NCBI GenBank assembly: GCA_026874595.1
Contig: CM049316.1
Span: 1,672,001-1,736,000, forward strand
Source of the DNA: Sipunculus nudus
Taxonomy: Eukaryota; Annelida; Sipuncula; Golfingiida; Sipunculidae
Reading direction: 5' to 3'
Length of the DNA stretch: 64,000 nucleotides
This document shows positions 11,793 through 22,914 of the stretch, piece after piece; positions within the stretch are counted from its first letter, which is position 1, and every line of letters begins with the position of its first letter. Under the pieces are notes generated by a model. That model was given only the letters and a program-made list of their open reading frames with translations, was not told the origin of the DNA and searched no databases. Made by a program: the position numbers and the translations under genes.

Positions 11793-14460
11793 ACCTAGGA
11801 TATCCACAGTTGTTTGAACCATTGTGGTGACTGGGGTTATACCAAGGATATCCACAGTTGTTTAACAATTGTGGTTGACTGGGGTTATACCTAGGATATC
11901 CACAGTTGTTTGAACCATTGTGGTGACTGGGGTTATACCTAGGATATCCACAGTTGTTTAACAATTGTGTTGACTGGGGTTATACCTAGGATATCCACAG
12001 TTGTTTAACCATTGTGGTGACTGGGGTTATACCTAGGATATCAACAGTTGTTTAACAATTGTGGTGACTGGGGTTATACCTAGGATATTCACAGTTGTTT
12101 AACAATTGTGGTTGACTGGGGTTATACCTAGGATATCCACAGTTGTTTAACCATTGTGGTGACTGGGGTTATACCTAGGATATCCACAGTTGTTTAACAA
12201 TTGTGGTGACTGGGGTTATACCTAGGATATCCACAGTTGTTTAACCATTGTGGTGACTGGGGTTATACCTAGGATATCCACAGTTGTTTAACAATTGTGG
12301 TGACTGGGGTTATATCTAGGATATCCACAGTTGTTTGAACCATTGTGGTGACTGGGGTTATACCTAGATATCCACAGTTGTTTGAACCATTGTGGTGACT
12401 GGGGTTATACCTAAGTTATCCACAGTTGTTTAACCATTGTGGTTGACTGGGGTAATACCTAGGATATCCACAGTTGTTTAGCCATTGTGGTGACTGGGGT
12501 TATACCTAGGATATCCACAGTTGTTTAACAATTGTGGTGACTGGGGTTATACCTAGGATATCCACAGTTGTTTGAACCATTGTGGTGACTGGGGTTATAC
12601 CTAGGATATCCACAGTTGTTTAACCATTGTGGTTGACTGGGGTAATACCTAGGATATCCACAGTTGTTTGAACCATTGTGGTGATTGGGGTTATACCTAG
12701 GATATCCACAGTTGTTTGAACCATTGTGGTGACTGGGGTTATACCTAGGATATCCACAGTTGTTTAACCATTGTGGTTGACTGGGGTAATACCTAGGATA
12801 TCCACAGTTGTTTAACAATTGTGGTGACTGGGGTCATACCTAGGATATCCACAGTTGTTTGAACCATTGTGGTGACTGGGGTTATACCTAGGATATCCAC
12901 AGTTGTTTAACCATTGTGGTTGACTGGGGTAATACCTAGGATATCCACAGTTGTTTGAACCATTGTGGTGACTGGGGTTATACCTAGGATATCCACAGTT
13001 GTTTAACAATTGTGGTGACTGGGGTTATACCTAGGATATCCACAGTTGTTTGAACCATTGTGGTGACTGGGGTCATACCTAGGATATCAACAGTTGTTTG
13101 AACCATTGTGGTGACTGGGGTTATACCTAGGATATCCACAGTTGTTTAACAATTGTGGTGACTGGGGTTATACCTAGGATATCCACAGTTGTTTAACAAT
13201 TGTGGTGACTGGGGTCATACCTAGGATATCCACAGTTGTTTGAACCATTGTGGTGACTGGGGTTATACCTAGGATATCCACAGTTGTTTAACCATTGTGG
13301 TTGACTGGGGTAATACCTAGGATATCCACAGTTGTTTGAACCATTGTGGTGACTGGGGTTATACCTAGGATATCCACAGTTGTTTAACAATTGTGGTGAC
13401 TGGGGTTATACCTAGGATATCCACAGTTGTTTGAACCATTGTGGTGACTGGGGTTATACCAAGGATATCCACAGTTGTTTAACAATTGTGGTTGACTGGG
13501 GTTATACCTAGGATATCCACAGTTGTTTGAACCATTGTGGTGACTGGGGTTATACCTAGGATATCCACAGTTGTTTAACAATTGTGTTGACTGGGGTTAT
13601 ACCTAGGATATCCACAGTTGTTTAACCATTGTGGTGACTGGGGTTATACCTAGGATATCAACAGTTGTTTAACAATTGTGGTGACTGGGGTTATACCTAG
13701 GATATTCACAGTTGTTTAACAATTGTGGTTGACTGGGGTTATACCTAGGATATCCACAGTTGTTTAACCATTGTGGTGACTGGGGTTATACCTAGGATAT
13801 CCACAGTTGTTTAACAATTGTGGTGACTGGGGTTATACCTAGGATATCCACAGTTGTTTAACCATTGTGGTGACTGGGGTTATACCTAGGATATCCACAG
13901 TTGTTTAACAATTGTGGTGACTGGGGTTATATCTAGGATATCCACAGTTGTTTGAACCATTGTGGTGACTGGGGTTATACCTAGATATCCACAGTTGTTT
14001 GAACCATTGTGGTGACTGGGGTTATACCTAAGTTATCCACAGTTGTTTAACCATTGTGGTTGACTGGGGTAATACCTAGGATATCCACAGTTGTTTAGCC
14101 ATTGTGGTGACTGGGGTTATACCTAGGATATCCACAGTTGTTTAACAATTGTGGTGACTGGGGTTATACCTAGGATATCCACAGTTGTTTGAACCATTGT
14201 GGTGACTGGGGTTATACCTAGGATATCCACAGTTGTTTAACCATTGTGGTTGACTGGGGTAATACCTAGGATATCCACAGTTGTTTGAACCATTGTGGTG
14301 ATTGGGGTTATACCTAGGATATCCACAGTTGTTTGAACCATTGTGGTGACTGGGGTTATACCTAGGATATCCACAGTTGTTTAACCATTGTGGTTGACTG
14401 GGGTAATACCTAGGATATCCACAGTTGTTTAACAATTGTGGTGACTGGGGTCATACCTAG
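11090..14460. repeat. 1,617-bp higher-order block, about 2.1 tandem copies
   Basis: Rare variants recur at a fixed 1,617-bp offset: 'accaagg' at 11,841 and 13,458, 'tatatctagg' at 12,311 and 13,928, 'ctaagttatcc' at 12,411 and 14,028, and 'aacaattgtgttga' at 11,960 and 13,577. The block equals about 34 monomers. Part of its monomer order is also found at 8,571 onward (offset 3,389 to 11,960), so the block was copied from, or to, the left part of the array. Confidence 0.8.
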
Positions 14461-15341
14461 GATATCCACAGTTGTTTGAACCATTGTGGCTGACTGGGGT
14501 CATACCTAGGATATCCACAGTTGTTTAACCATTGTGGTTGACTGGGGTCATACCTAGGATATCCACAGATGTTTAACCATTGTGGTTGACTGGGGTCATA
14601 CCTATGATATCCACAGTTGTATGAACCATTGTGGTGACTGGGGTTATACCTAGGATATCCACAGTTGTTTAACCATTGTGGTTGACTGGGGTTATACCTA
14701 GGATATCCACAGTTGTTTAACCATTGTGGCTGACTGGGGTCATACCTAGGATATCCACAGTTGTTTAACCATTGTGGCTGACTGGGGTTATACCTAGGAT
14801 ATCCACAGTTGTTTAACCATTGTGGCTGACTGGGGTTATACCTAGGATATCCACAGTTGTTTAACCATTGTGGTTGACTGGGGTTATACCTAGGATATCC
14901 ACAGTTGTTTAACCATTGTGGCTGACTGGGGTCATACCTAGGATATCCACAGTTGTTTAACCATTGTGGTTGACTGGGGTAATACCTAGGATATCCACAG
15001 TTGTATAAACCATCATGGATGACTGGGGTTATACCTAGGATATCCACAGTTGTATGAACCATTGTGGCTGACTGGGGTTATACCTAGGATATCCACAGTT
15101 GTATAAACCATTGTGGCTGACTGGGGTTATACCTAGGATATCCACAGTTGTATGAACCATTTTGGTTGACTGGGGTAATACCTAGAATATCCACAGTTGT
15201 ATGAACCATTTTGGTTGACTGGGGTTATACCTAGGATATCCACAGTTGTATGAACAATTGACCTGACGGCGAGTGCGTGATCGACAGCTCTATTAGCCAA
15301 TCAGCGAACGTTATTGCCGGACTGAAAACGAGGCCATGTAA

Positions 15342-15389
15342 ACACACGTGGAGGTCGGACATCAGGTCGGACATTCCTGACACGTGTGT
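15342..15389. repeat. Subterminal inverted repeat
   Basis: 'acacacgtg' at 15,342-15,350 is mirrored by 'cacgtgtgt' at 15,381-15,389, with two 'aggtcggacat' direct repeats between them. It lies within 130 bp of the left end of the insertion and may be a subterminal transposase-binding type region, though that is inference. Confidence 0.5.
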
Positions 15390-17176
15390 AAACTTTCAAC
15401 TATAAATGCTCGATGGACCTCTCATAATAAATATGTTTTATTTTTAGTACGGTCGATCCATATGTTGATAACTTTTATAAAAGTTACCCCAGGTATCATT
15501 CAAAGTAACAGCAATCTGTTTTCTTCCTTCTCTTCGTAATAAAATCACAAGACGAGGAGAAACGCAGGGATGGGACAAGGCATGCAGGCCCGATTTGGCC
15601 ATGTCATATATTGAGTCCATAATGACACATGAAATTTTCAGTTAGTCAAAAGACGCAGCCTATATGATCCTATATACCATCTATTGGTAAACACTGGCCT
15701 GTAACCAGTGCTAAAAAGTGTTACATTTTCCCCACACCAGCGCTTCACTCTTTAGTTTAAAGTTGATGGGTATAAACAAAATGTATCAATCTTGGCCCTG
15801 TCGAATCAGAGCGTCTCCCACTCCCATATGTGTTCATGTGCATGGGACGATATGCAGTATTCATGTGTTCATATGCATGCGATGATATGCTATCTCCTGT
15901 TACCAAAAATATATTTTATATATCTCTGGTAAAAGGTCAGTAACTTTTATTGACGAGGATACAAGTTTAATTGTATAGCCCTCTGCTTTATATTGTAACC
16001 ATGTCGACAATTTACATAACAGTATGCATTTATATTGGCACTCAAAGATGCAAGACGACTATTACTGCCTTACTGATTACTGGTGTTAGAACTTAACAAC
16101 TCACAGACCTGTTGGTGTGATAAAAGCGCGAACTCAGATTTTGATGAACGACCTAGATCTTCTGATTGTTCAATTGACAAAAAAAAAAAAAAAAATACAA
16201 AAAATCGTCAAGAAACTACCGAAAGACAAAGGTACAATCTTGAATCATTGAGCTGTTCTTTAATAAAATTAATATGTGTAACTGTCGGCTATATTAAAGG
16301 TATAATGTTTATATTTTTCACAAAAATTTGGTCTGTTCATTTGTCTGTTATTTACAAAACTTAATATATTTAGTGATCACATAGCTTGTTGATTTTTTTA
16401 TAATATAAAACAATAATAATATTGCATTCTATGGCCGCATATGTATCCTGCTGGGGGGGGGGGGCAGGGGGGTTTAAGAAAGAGAAGGGAAAAATGCTAA
16501 TTTTTAGCTAGTAGTAAACAAAAAGCGATAAAAAATTCATATTTGTTATTATAATTAATCCACTTGGAATTAGACATTATGACAGCCATGAGTCATAATT
16601 AGAAAATAATCCTTAAAATGTTCCTGTTCAACAATAAACAAGATAAAATTTTTCGCTGACAATATGTGTTAACACCTATTATGTACATTTCATTGAAATT
16701 GAGTGAGAAATTGTTAAAAATTAATTCACAGTTCATTTAGGCTATAATGATGCATTTCACCAGAATATATAACAAATACTTGTAAGTTGTAATAACGAAG
16801 TGAAACGGTGTTTACTTTCAATGACTGAATTATAAAGAAATGAAATAAAAACACCATTAAACATTAATGGTTATTATCTTCATGAAGATAATATTTTGAT
16901 TTGTCACAGTGTCTTTTATACTAAACAAATACCACAGGTATGTTACAAATGGAGCATCACTTCAGTTCTCCTTGACATATAAACAATATATTTATATTAT
17001 TACATGCATGGGCCACTGACTCTTGAGTGTTTAAAGCCTAAAGGAAGATTCTAAAAATTATTGCCACAGGTTACCTTAACTGACAGAGCAGCAGATTTTC
17101 TATAATATGCACATGTATAAAATAAAACAGTTATTTTTAACACACACCCTCACACATAAACACAAATGTTTATATA

Positions 17177-17360
17177 CAGGCAGATCCAGAGGGCGTGGGG
17201 GAGGGGTTGAGCCGCAACAACCTTTCTTCAGAATTTTAAACTATTTTTTCTGGCCTACAATACATGGAGCCGTCACATTCTGGAGCAGGGGACCCTTTTA
17301 TAGGTTTCTTATTAGTCTTCCTGGGTTGGACCCTCCCCTTTACAAACCCTTGATTCGCCC

Positions 17361-17363
<3 letters not shown>
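17177..17363. mobile_element. Short MITE-like element nested in the 3.1-kb insertion
   Basis: The left end 'caggcagatccagaggg' and the right end, reverse-complemented 'caggggcgaatcaaggg', form an imperfect terminal inverted repeat. TA-rich sequence lies on both sides. The '...ggatccgcccctg'-style termini are a pattern I recall from abundant short elements in marine invertebrates. The interior has no coding capacity. The element abuts the long AT repeat, so any TA target duplication cannot be defined. Confidence 0.55.

Positions 17364-17431
<68 letters not shown>
17364..17431. repeat. (AT)n microsatellite, ~68 bp
   Basis: An uninterrupted alternating AT tract directly follows the right end of the short nested element. 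It is expected to be length-polymorphic and prone to cruciform extrusion. Confidence 0.95.
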
Positions 17432-17435
<4 letters not shown>

Positions 17436-17866
17436 TTGTCCCATCACATCTTTTAAAACAATACAAAAGACTTAAGGACCTTCATAAATAATATCTATAT
17501 CATACATGCATTTAAATTTCTTCTTGTACACACATCTTTCTTCCTGTGTATAAACAGGAGGCTTCCTATTAAAAACATCAATATACATGCAATATTTTAT
17601 AATAATTTCAACTTCAGTTTTATTTCATAATTTTCTCAGAATATTAAATTTTATAAAAAAAAACACGTTGTGATGTTCACACACCATCTGTGATTTTACT
17701 TGCCCTTCAATTATTTATTGTTTGAATACTGGTATTGACACTTGTTCGATTTTTATTAATAATTTTAATTAGATGACCAATTAACTAACTTTCAAAGGTT
17801 ATAAAATCTCTGCTTGAGCAAAACATATTAAGCAAGGCTTCCTTTAATGATTATAAAAAAGGAGTT

Positions 17867-17885
17867 CCCCCCCCCCCCCCCCCCC
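17867..17885. repeat. Homopolymer C19
   Basis: A run of 19 C lies inside the 3.1-kb insertion, after 'aaaaaaggagtt'. A second, shorter G run (12 G, 16,453-16,464) lies earlier in the same insert. Confidence 0.9.
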
Positions 17886-18375
17886 ATATCCAATGACAGC
17901 ATATATGTCGCTTTAACTTGTATGGAAGCAACACTTTTTACGTTGTCATCTTTAATTTTTTTATGAAACTGCACCCTATGTCATAGACAAATATTTTAAT
18001 AACTGTTACTTTGTTGTTTTTCAAATTTGTTCTGCTAGACTTGAACAAGTTGTAAATTTTAACCAACCGCTGAGGTGTCAAGGCTGATGAGAGGGGTCAG
18101 CTGATTCGTTCTCTGACACCAGCCGCATCGAGCAGAAACGGGCGCAAATTCATCAAACTTCTCAATTTTATATTTAAAACATCTCTGTAGCCTACATATG
18201 TACACTTTTAACCTAAGGGTGCTTTCTTGGTAGAATTAATACTGTTTGAAGCCTGGTGCGATATACGGCTGAAGTGCCGGTTCCACGTGTATAAGAAGCA
18301 CGCTTTTTTGGTTTAATGTCCTACCTAGCAACCGTATCGAAGGTGGGCGGAGCTAACTCGTTCATGCCGTCACGT

Positions 18376-20837
18376 CAATTGTGGTGACTGGGGTTATACC
18401 TAGGATATCCACAGTTGTTTAACCATTGTGGTTGACTGGGGTTATACCTAGGATATCCACAGTTGTTTAACCATTGTGGCTGACTGGGGTCATACCTAGG
18501 ATATCCACAGTTGTTTAACCATTGTGGTTGACTGGGGTAATACCTAGAATATCCACAGTTGTTTAACCATTGTGGTTGACTGGGGTTATACCTAGGATAT
18601 CCACAGTTGTTTAACCATTGTGGCTGACTGGGGTTATACCTAAGATATCCACAGTTGTATGAACAATTGTGGTGACTGGGGTAATACCTAAAATATCCAC
18701 AGTTGTATGAACCATTGTGGCTGACTGAGGTTATACCTAAGATATCCACAGTTGTATGAACAATTGTGGTGACTGGGGTAATACCTAAAATATCCACAGT
18801 TGTATGAACCATTGTGGCTGACTGAGGTTATACCTAAGATATCCACAGTTGTATGAACAATTGTGGTGACTGGGGTTATACCTAGGATATCCACAGTTGT
18901 ATGAACCATCATGGTTGACTGGGGTTATACCTAGGATATCCTCAGTTGTATGAACCATCATGGTTGACTGGGGTTATACCTAGGATATCCACAGTTGTAT
19001 GAACCATTGTGGTTGACTGGGGTTATACATAGAATATCCACAGTTGTTTAACCATTGTGGCTGACTGGGGTTATACCTAGGATATCAACAGTTGTTTAAC
19101 CATTGTGGTTGACTGGGGTTATACCTAGGATATCCACAGTTGTATGAACAATTGTGGTAAATGGGGTTATACCTAGAATATCCACAGTTGTATGAACCAT
19201 TTTGGTTGACTGGGGTTATACCTAAAATATCCACAGTTGTTTAACCATTGTGGCTGACTGAGGTTATACCTAAGATATCCACAGTTGTTTAACCATTGTG
19301 GTTGACTGGGGTTATACCTAGGATATCCACAGTTTTATGAACCATTTTGGTTGACTGGGGTAATACCTAAAATATCCACAGTTGTATAAACAATTGTGGC
19401 TGACTGAGGTTATACCTAAGATATCCACAGTTGTATGAACAATTGTGGTGACTGGGGTTATACCTAGGATATCCACAGTTGTATGAACCATCATGGTTGA
19501 CTGGGGTTATACCTAGAATATCCACAGTTGTATGAACCATTTTGGTTGACTGGGGTAATACCTAAAATATCCACAGTTGTTTAACCATTGTGGCTGACTG
19601 GGGTTATACCTAAGATATCCACAGTTGTTTAACCATTGTGGTTGACTGGGGTTATACCTAGGATATCCACAGTTTTATGAACCATTTTGGTTGACTGGGG
19701 AAATACCTAAAATATCCACAGTTGTATGAACCATTGTGGCTGACTGAGGTTATACCTAAGATATCCACAGTTGTTTAACCATTGTGGTTGACTGGGGTTA
19801 TACCTAGGATATCCACAGTTGTTTAACCATTGTGGTTGACTGGGGTTATACCTAGGATATCCACAGTTGTTTAACCATTGTGGCTGACTGGGGTTATACC
19901 TAGGATATCCACAGTTGTTTAACCATTGTGGTTGACTGGGGTTATACCTAGAATATCCACAGTTGTATGAACAATTGTGGTGACTGGGGTTATACCTAGG
20001 ATATCAACAGTTGTATGAACCATTGTGGTTGACTGGGGTTATACCTAGGATATCCACAGTTGTTTAACCATTGTGGTTGACTGGGGTTATACCTAGGATA
20101 TCCACAGTTTTATGAACCATTTTGGTTGACTGGGGTTATACCTAGGATATCCACAGTTGTATGAACAATTGTGGTGACTGGGGTTATACCTAGGATATCA
20201 ACAGTTGTATGAACCATTGTGGTTGACTGGGGTTATACCTAGGATATCCACAGTTGTTTAACCATTGTGGTTGACTGGGGTTATACCTAGGATATCCACA
20301 GTTGTTTAACCATTGTGGCTGACTGGGGTTATACCTAGGATATCCACAGTTGTATGAACCATTTTGGTTGACTGGGGTAATACCTAAAATATCCACAGTT
20401 GTATGAACCATCATGGTTGACTGGGGTTATACCTAGGATATCAACAGTTGTATGAACCATTGTGCTTGACTGGGGTAATACCTAAAATATCCACAGTTGT
20501 TTAACCATTGTGGTTGACTGGGGTTATACCTAGGATATCCACAGTTTTATGAACCATTTTGGTTGACTGGGGTTATACCTAGGATATCTACAGTTTTATG
20601 AACCATTTTGGTTGACTGGGGTTATACCTAAAATATCCACAGTTGTATGAACCATTGTGGCTGACTGAGGTTATACCTCAGATATCCACAGTTGTTTAAC
20701 CATTGTGGTTGACTGGGGTTATACCTAGGATATCCACAGTTGTTTAACCATTGTGGCTGACTGGGGTTATACCTAGGATATCCACAGTTGTTTAACCATT
20801 GTGGTTGACTGGGGTTATACCTAGGATATCCAAAATT
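18376..20837. repeat. 47/48-bp minisatellite array, right segment (~52 copies)
   Basis: The same monomer family resumes after the insertion. Here the monomers are more mixed, with frequent 'ggtaatacctaaaatatcc', 'tgaggttatacctaagatat' and 'atgaaccattttggttgact' variants. These also characterise 8,010-8,340 in the left segment but are absent from the homogenised 8.5-14.6 kb core. The array ends at 'ggatatcca' followed by unique 'aaattgtaaagaaagac'. The minus-strand open frames here are repeat artefacts. Confidence 0.95.
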
Positions 20838-21180
20838 GTAAAGAAAGACACAAGTCTGGCACTTGGTGTAAGTAGCAAATATTGTATTGATACAACAAGG
20901 CATCCTGCATACAGACAACACAACTCAAGATGATTGCACTTGAATAAAAGAGACAGAGCCAGTAACCTCCACCAAAAAATAATTAAGAAGTACAGAATCA
21001 ATCTCCTTTCACGTGCATCAGGTTACTGTACATAACTCAGCAGGTGTAATATGCTTTAACTATATAAAAACACAGGAAAGATGTATCCTCCAGATTAAAA
21101 TACTGGTACTATGCTGATACATGATCATATTTACAACAGATATATCTGAACTACAATGTCTACCATAACATATTACTTAC
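20838..21180. other. Intron segment next to the 5' splice site
   Basis: This is unique AT-rich sequence between the minisatellite and the exon. On the minus strand it begins with the consensus donor 'gtaagt' at 21,180-21,175. Nothing else is recognised. Confidence 0.6.
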
Positions 21181-21275
21181 CATGTAACAGGAAACATGTC
21201 AGCCACATCTTCTCTTGTTAAACTTCCAGCCTCAAGCCCAGAGATGCACCAACGCACAAACTTTTCACCAAGATC
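21181..21275 (-). CDS. Internal coding exon of the unrecognised minus-strand gene (95 nt)
   Basis: On the minus strand the exon starts after 'attgtcttaaag' (AG at 21,277-21,276) and ends before a near-perfect donor, 'ACATG|gtaagt' at 21,181|21,180. It reads D-L-G-E-K-F-V-R-W-C-I-S-G-L-E, then A-G-S-L-T-R-E-D-V-A-D-M-F-P-V-T, and leaves TG for the next codon. The frame is open throughout, enters in phase 0 after the 62,446-62,514 exon and leaves in phase 2 into the 2,484 exon. The residues are compatible with a helical, soluble C-terminal region. I do not recognise the family. The acceptor's pyrimidine tract is weak because AT repeats precede it. Its upstream intron, 41,170 bp, contains the 38.6-kb macrosatellite. 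Confidence 0.8.
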
Positions 21276-21762
21276 CTTTAAGACAATATATATTTATATC
21301 TATATATATATATGAATTAAATCATAAATAAAAATAATATGCCTTAAAATGATTTATTTTAAGACACATGCATAATAAATATTTTACCCACAACAAAATG
21401 ACATGACAGCTGGCTGTCCCAGCTTTCACATATGAACATCTGTTAATGGATGATACAGAGATACAATTAAACCTGTAGCTTTGAAGTGACACAAGTCTTC
21501 CTGCCTTGCCAACTATGGAGTGTAACAATCTATCACAATTTACTAATGTCATGTCCATATACAGGGAAACAGATTCAACCTCATCCTTTAGTTTTAATGA
21601 TCCTGACACACAAATGTGCCACCACATATTTCATTGTATTATCAAATTGGTTTTTTTCTTGACCTGTTCAGGTAGAGAGTGTACATTAAATTTTTGCTGC
21701 TGAAGTACAATCAATGCTCCTCCTACTCTACAAGGTGTAAATGTTCTACTTGACTGACGATA
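21276..21762. other. Intron segment with a 101-codon minus-strand open frame
   Basis: This is AT-rich intronic sequence, including an AT tract near 21,282-21,315. A minus-strand frame of 101 codons (21,627-21,322) is open. Using its best acceptor ('tgtgtgtcag', at about 21,606) in the required phase 0 gives an immediate stop (GAT CAT TAA), so I do not call it an exon. Confidence 0.5.
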
Positions 21763-21818
21763 GTTAGCTCACCTAAAAATAAAAGGCCCTATGAGCTTAT
21801 GCCATGACATTGTGGCAT
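21763..21818 (-). repeat. Left end of a dispersed element at the macrosatellite border
   Basis: 'gttagctcacctaaa' (21,763-21,777), then 'ccctatgagcttatgccatg' and 'gtggcatctgtccatc', runs straight into the satellite. The first part resembles the terminus of a dispersed bivalve-type repeat. In that repeat the 'atgagcttatgccatg' motif is followed by a short (gtccgtc)n-like core. It is the opposite orientation to the 5,640-5,888 copy. Its presumed other half lies at 60,416 onward. Confidence 0.55.
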
Positions 21819-22914
21819 CTGTCCATCATCTGTCCAGTGTCCCTCTGTCATCACTCCATCATCTGTCCAGTGTTCCTCTGTCATCACTCCATCATCTGTC
21901 CTGTGTCCCTCTATCATCTGTCCATCATCTGTCCAGTGTCCCTCTGTCATCTTACTATCATCTGTCCAGTGTCCCTCTGTCATCTGTCCATCATCTGTCC
22001 TGTGTCCCTCTGTCATCTTACTATCATCTGTCCAGTGTTCCTCTGTCATCTGTCCTGTGTCCCTCTATCATCTGTCCATCATCTGTCCAGTGTCCCTCTG
22101 TCATCTTACCATCATCTGTCCAGTGTCCCTCTGTCATCTTACTATCATCTGTCCTTTGTCCCTCTGTCATCTTACCATCATCTGTCCTTTGTCCCTCTGT
22201 CATCTGTCCATCATCTGTCCAGTGTCCCTCTGTCATCTCTCAATCATCTGTCAAGTGTCCCTCTGTTATCTTACTATCATCTGTCTTTTGTCCCTCTGTC
22301 ATCTGTCCATTGTCATCCAGTGTCCCTCTGTCATCTTACAATCATCTGTCCTCTGTCCCTCTGTCATCTATTCATCATTTTCCAGTGTCCCTCTGTCATC
22401 TGTCCATCATCTTTCCAGTGTCCCTCTGTCATCTTTTCATCATTTTCCAGTGTCCCTCTGTCATCTGTCCATTATCCTTCCAGTGTCCCTCTGTCATCTT
22501 TTCATCATTTTCCAGTGTCCCTCTATCATCTGTCCATCATCTTTCCAGTGTTCCTCTGTCATCTTTTCATCATTTTCCAGTGTCCCTCTGTCATCTTACT
22601 ATCATCTGTCCTTTGTCCCTCTGTCATCTGTCCATCATCTGTCCAGTGTCCCTCTGTCATCTCTCAGTCATGTGTCCATCGTCGTCCAGTGTCCCTCTGT
22701 CACCTTACTATCATCTGTCCTTTGTCCCTCTGTCATTTGTCCATCATCCGTCCTGTGTCCCTCTGTCATCTCTCAATCATCTGTCCAGTGCCCCTCTGTC
22801 ATCTTACTATCATCTGTCTTTTGTCCCTCTGTCATCTGTCCATCGTCGTCCAGTGTCCCTCTGTCATCTTTCTATCATCTGTCCTTTGTCCCTCTGTCAT
22901 CTGTCTATCATTTT

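Larger units (their letters stand above)
6674..15260. repeat. 47/48-bp minisatellite array, left segment (~180 copies)
   Basis: The unit contains 'tatacctaggatatccacag', then 'ttgtttgaaccattgtgg' and 'tgactggggt'. It is 48 bp, or 47 bp in the 'tttaacaattgtggtgact' variants. Its most conserved core, 'cctaggatatcc', overlaps two palindromes, CCTAGG and GGATATCC. Variation is greatest at the left edge (6.7-8.5 kb), while 8.5-14.6 kb is homogenised and built from larger duplicated blocks. Minus-strand open frames of 65-201 codons through it (rich in NNCGYPRYNPS) only reflect the near-3n period. The array ends in a monomer interrupted at CAATTG by the insertion that begins at 15,261. Confidence 0.95.
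15261..18375. mobile_element. 3.1-kb insertion with TSD CAATTG and imperfect TIRs; non-autonomous DNA transposon candidate
   Basis: The minisatellite stops inside a monomer at 15,260 and resumes in the same monomer at 18,376. CAATTG is present on both sides (15,255-15,260 and 18,376-18,381). Removing the insert plus one CAATTG restores a standard 47-bp monomer like the one at about 18,655. The left end reads 'acctgacggc' (15,261-15,270). The right end, reverse-complemented, reads 'acgtgacggc' (18,375-18,366), a 10-bp terminal inverted repeat with one mismatch that decays further in. No transposase-like frame is visible. The longest open frames (93 and 85 codons) lack domains. A 6-bp duplication is unusual among eukaryotic DNA transposons; IS3EU-type elements are one group described with it, but assignment is not possible here. 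Confidence 0.75.

Noticed and set aside
12411-12424. 'ttatccaca' resembling a bacterial DnaA box
   Set aside because: It arises from a single-base variant of the minisatellite unit (gatatccaca to gttatccaca), is repeated at 14,028 by block duplication, and the DNA is eukaryotic.
7072-15062. Minus-strand frames of 65-201 codons rich in NNCGYPRYNPSHHNGS
   Set aside because: The unit is 48 bp, a multiple of three, so any stop-free phase stays open until a 47-bp unit shifts it. There is no start context, no conservation of phase and no domain.
16083-17466. Frames of 93, 85 and 76 codons inside the 3.1-kb insertion as a transposase remnant
   Set aside because: They are rich in Lys/Asn runs or derive from the AT microsatellite, lie on different strands, and contain no DDE-type motif that I can see.
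21322-21627. 101-codon minus-strand frame as a possible extra exon between the 69-nt and 95-nt exons
   Set aside because: Neighbouring exons require phase 0 at both ends. The best acceptor in that phase gives an immediate stop, and no matching donor was found. It would also break the clean 69-nt to 95-nt junction.
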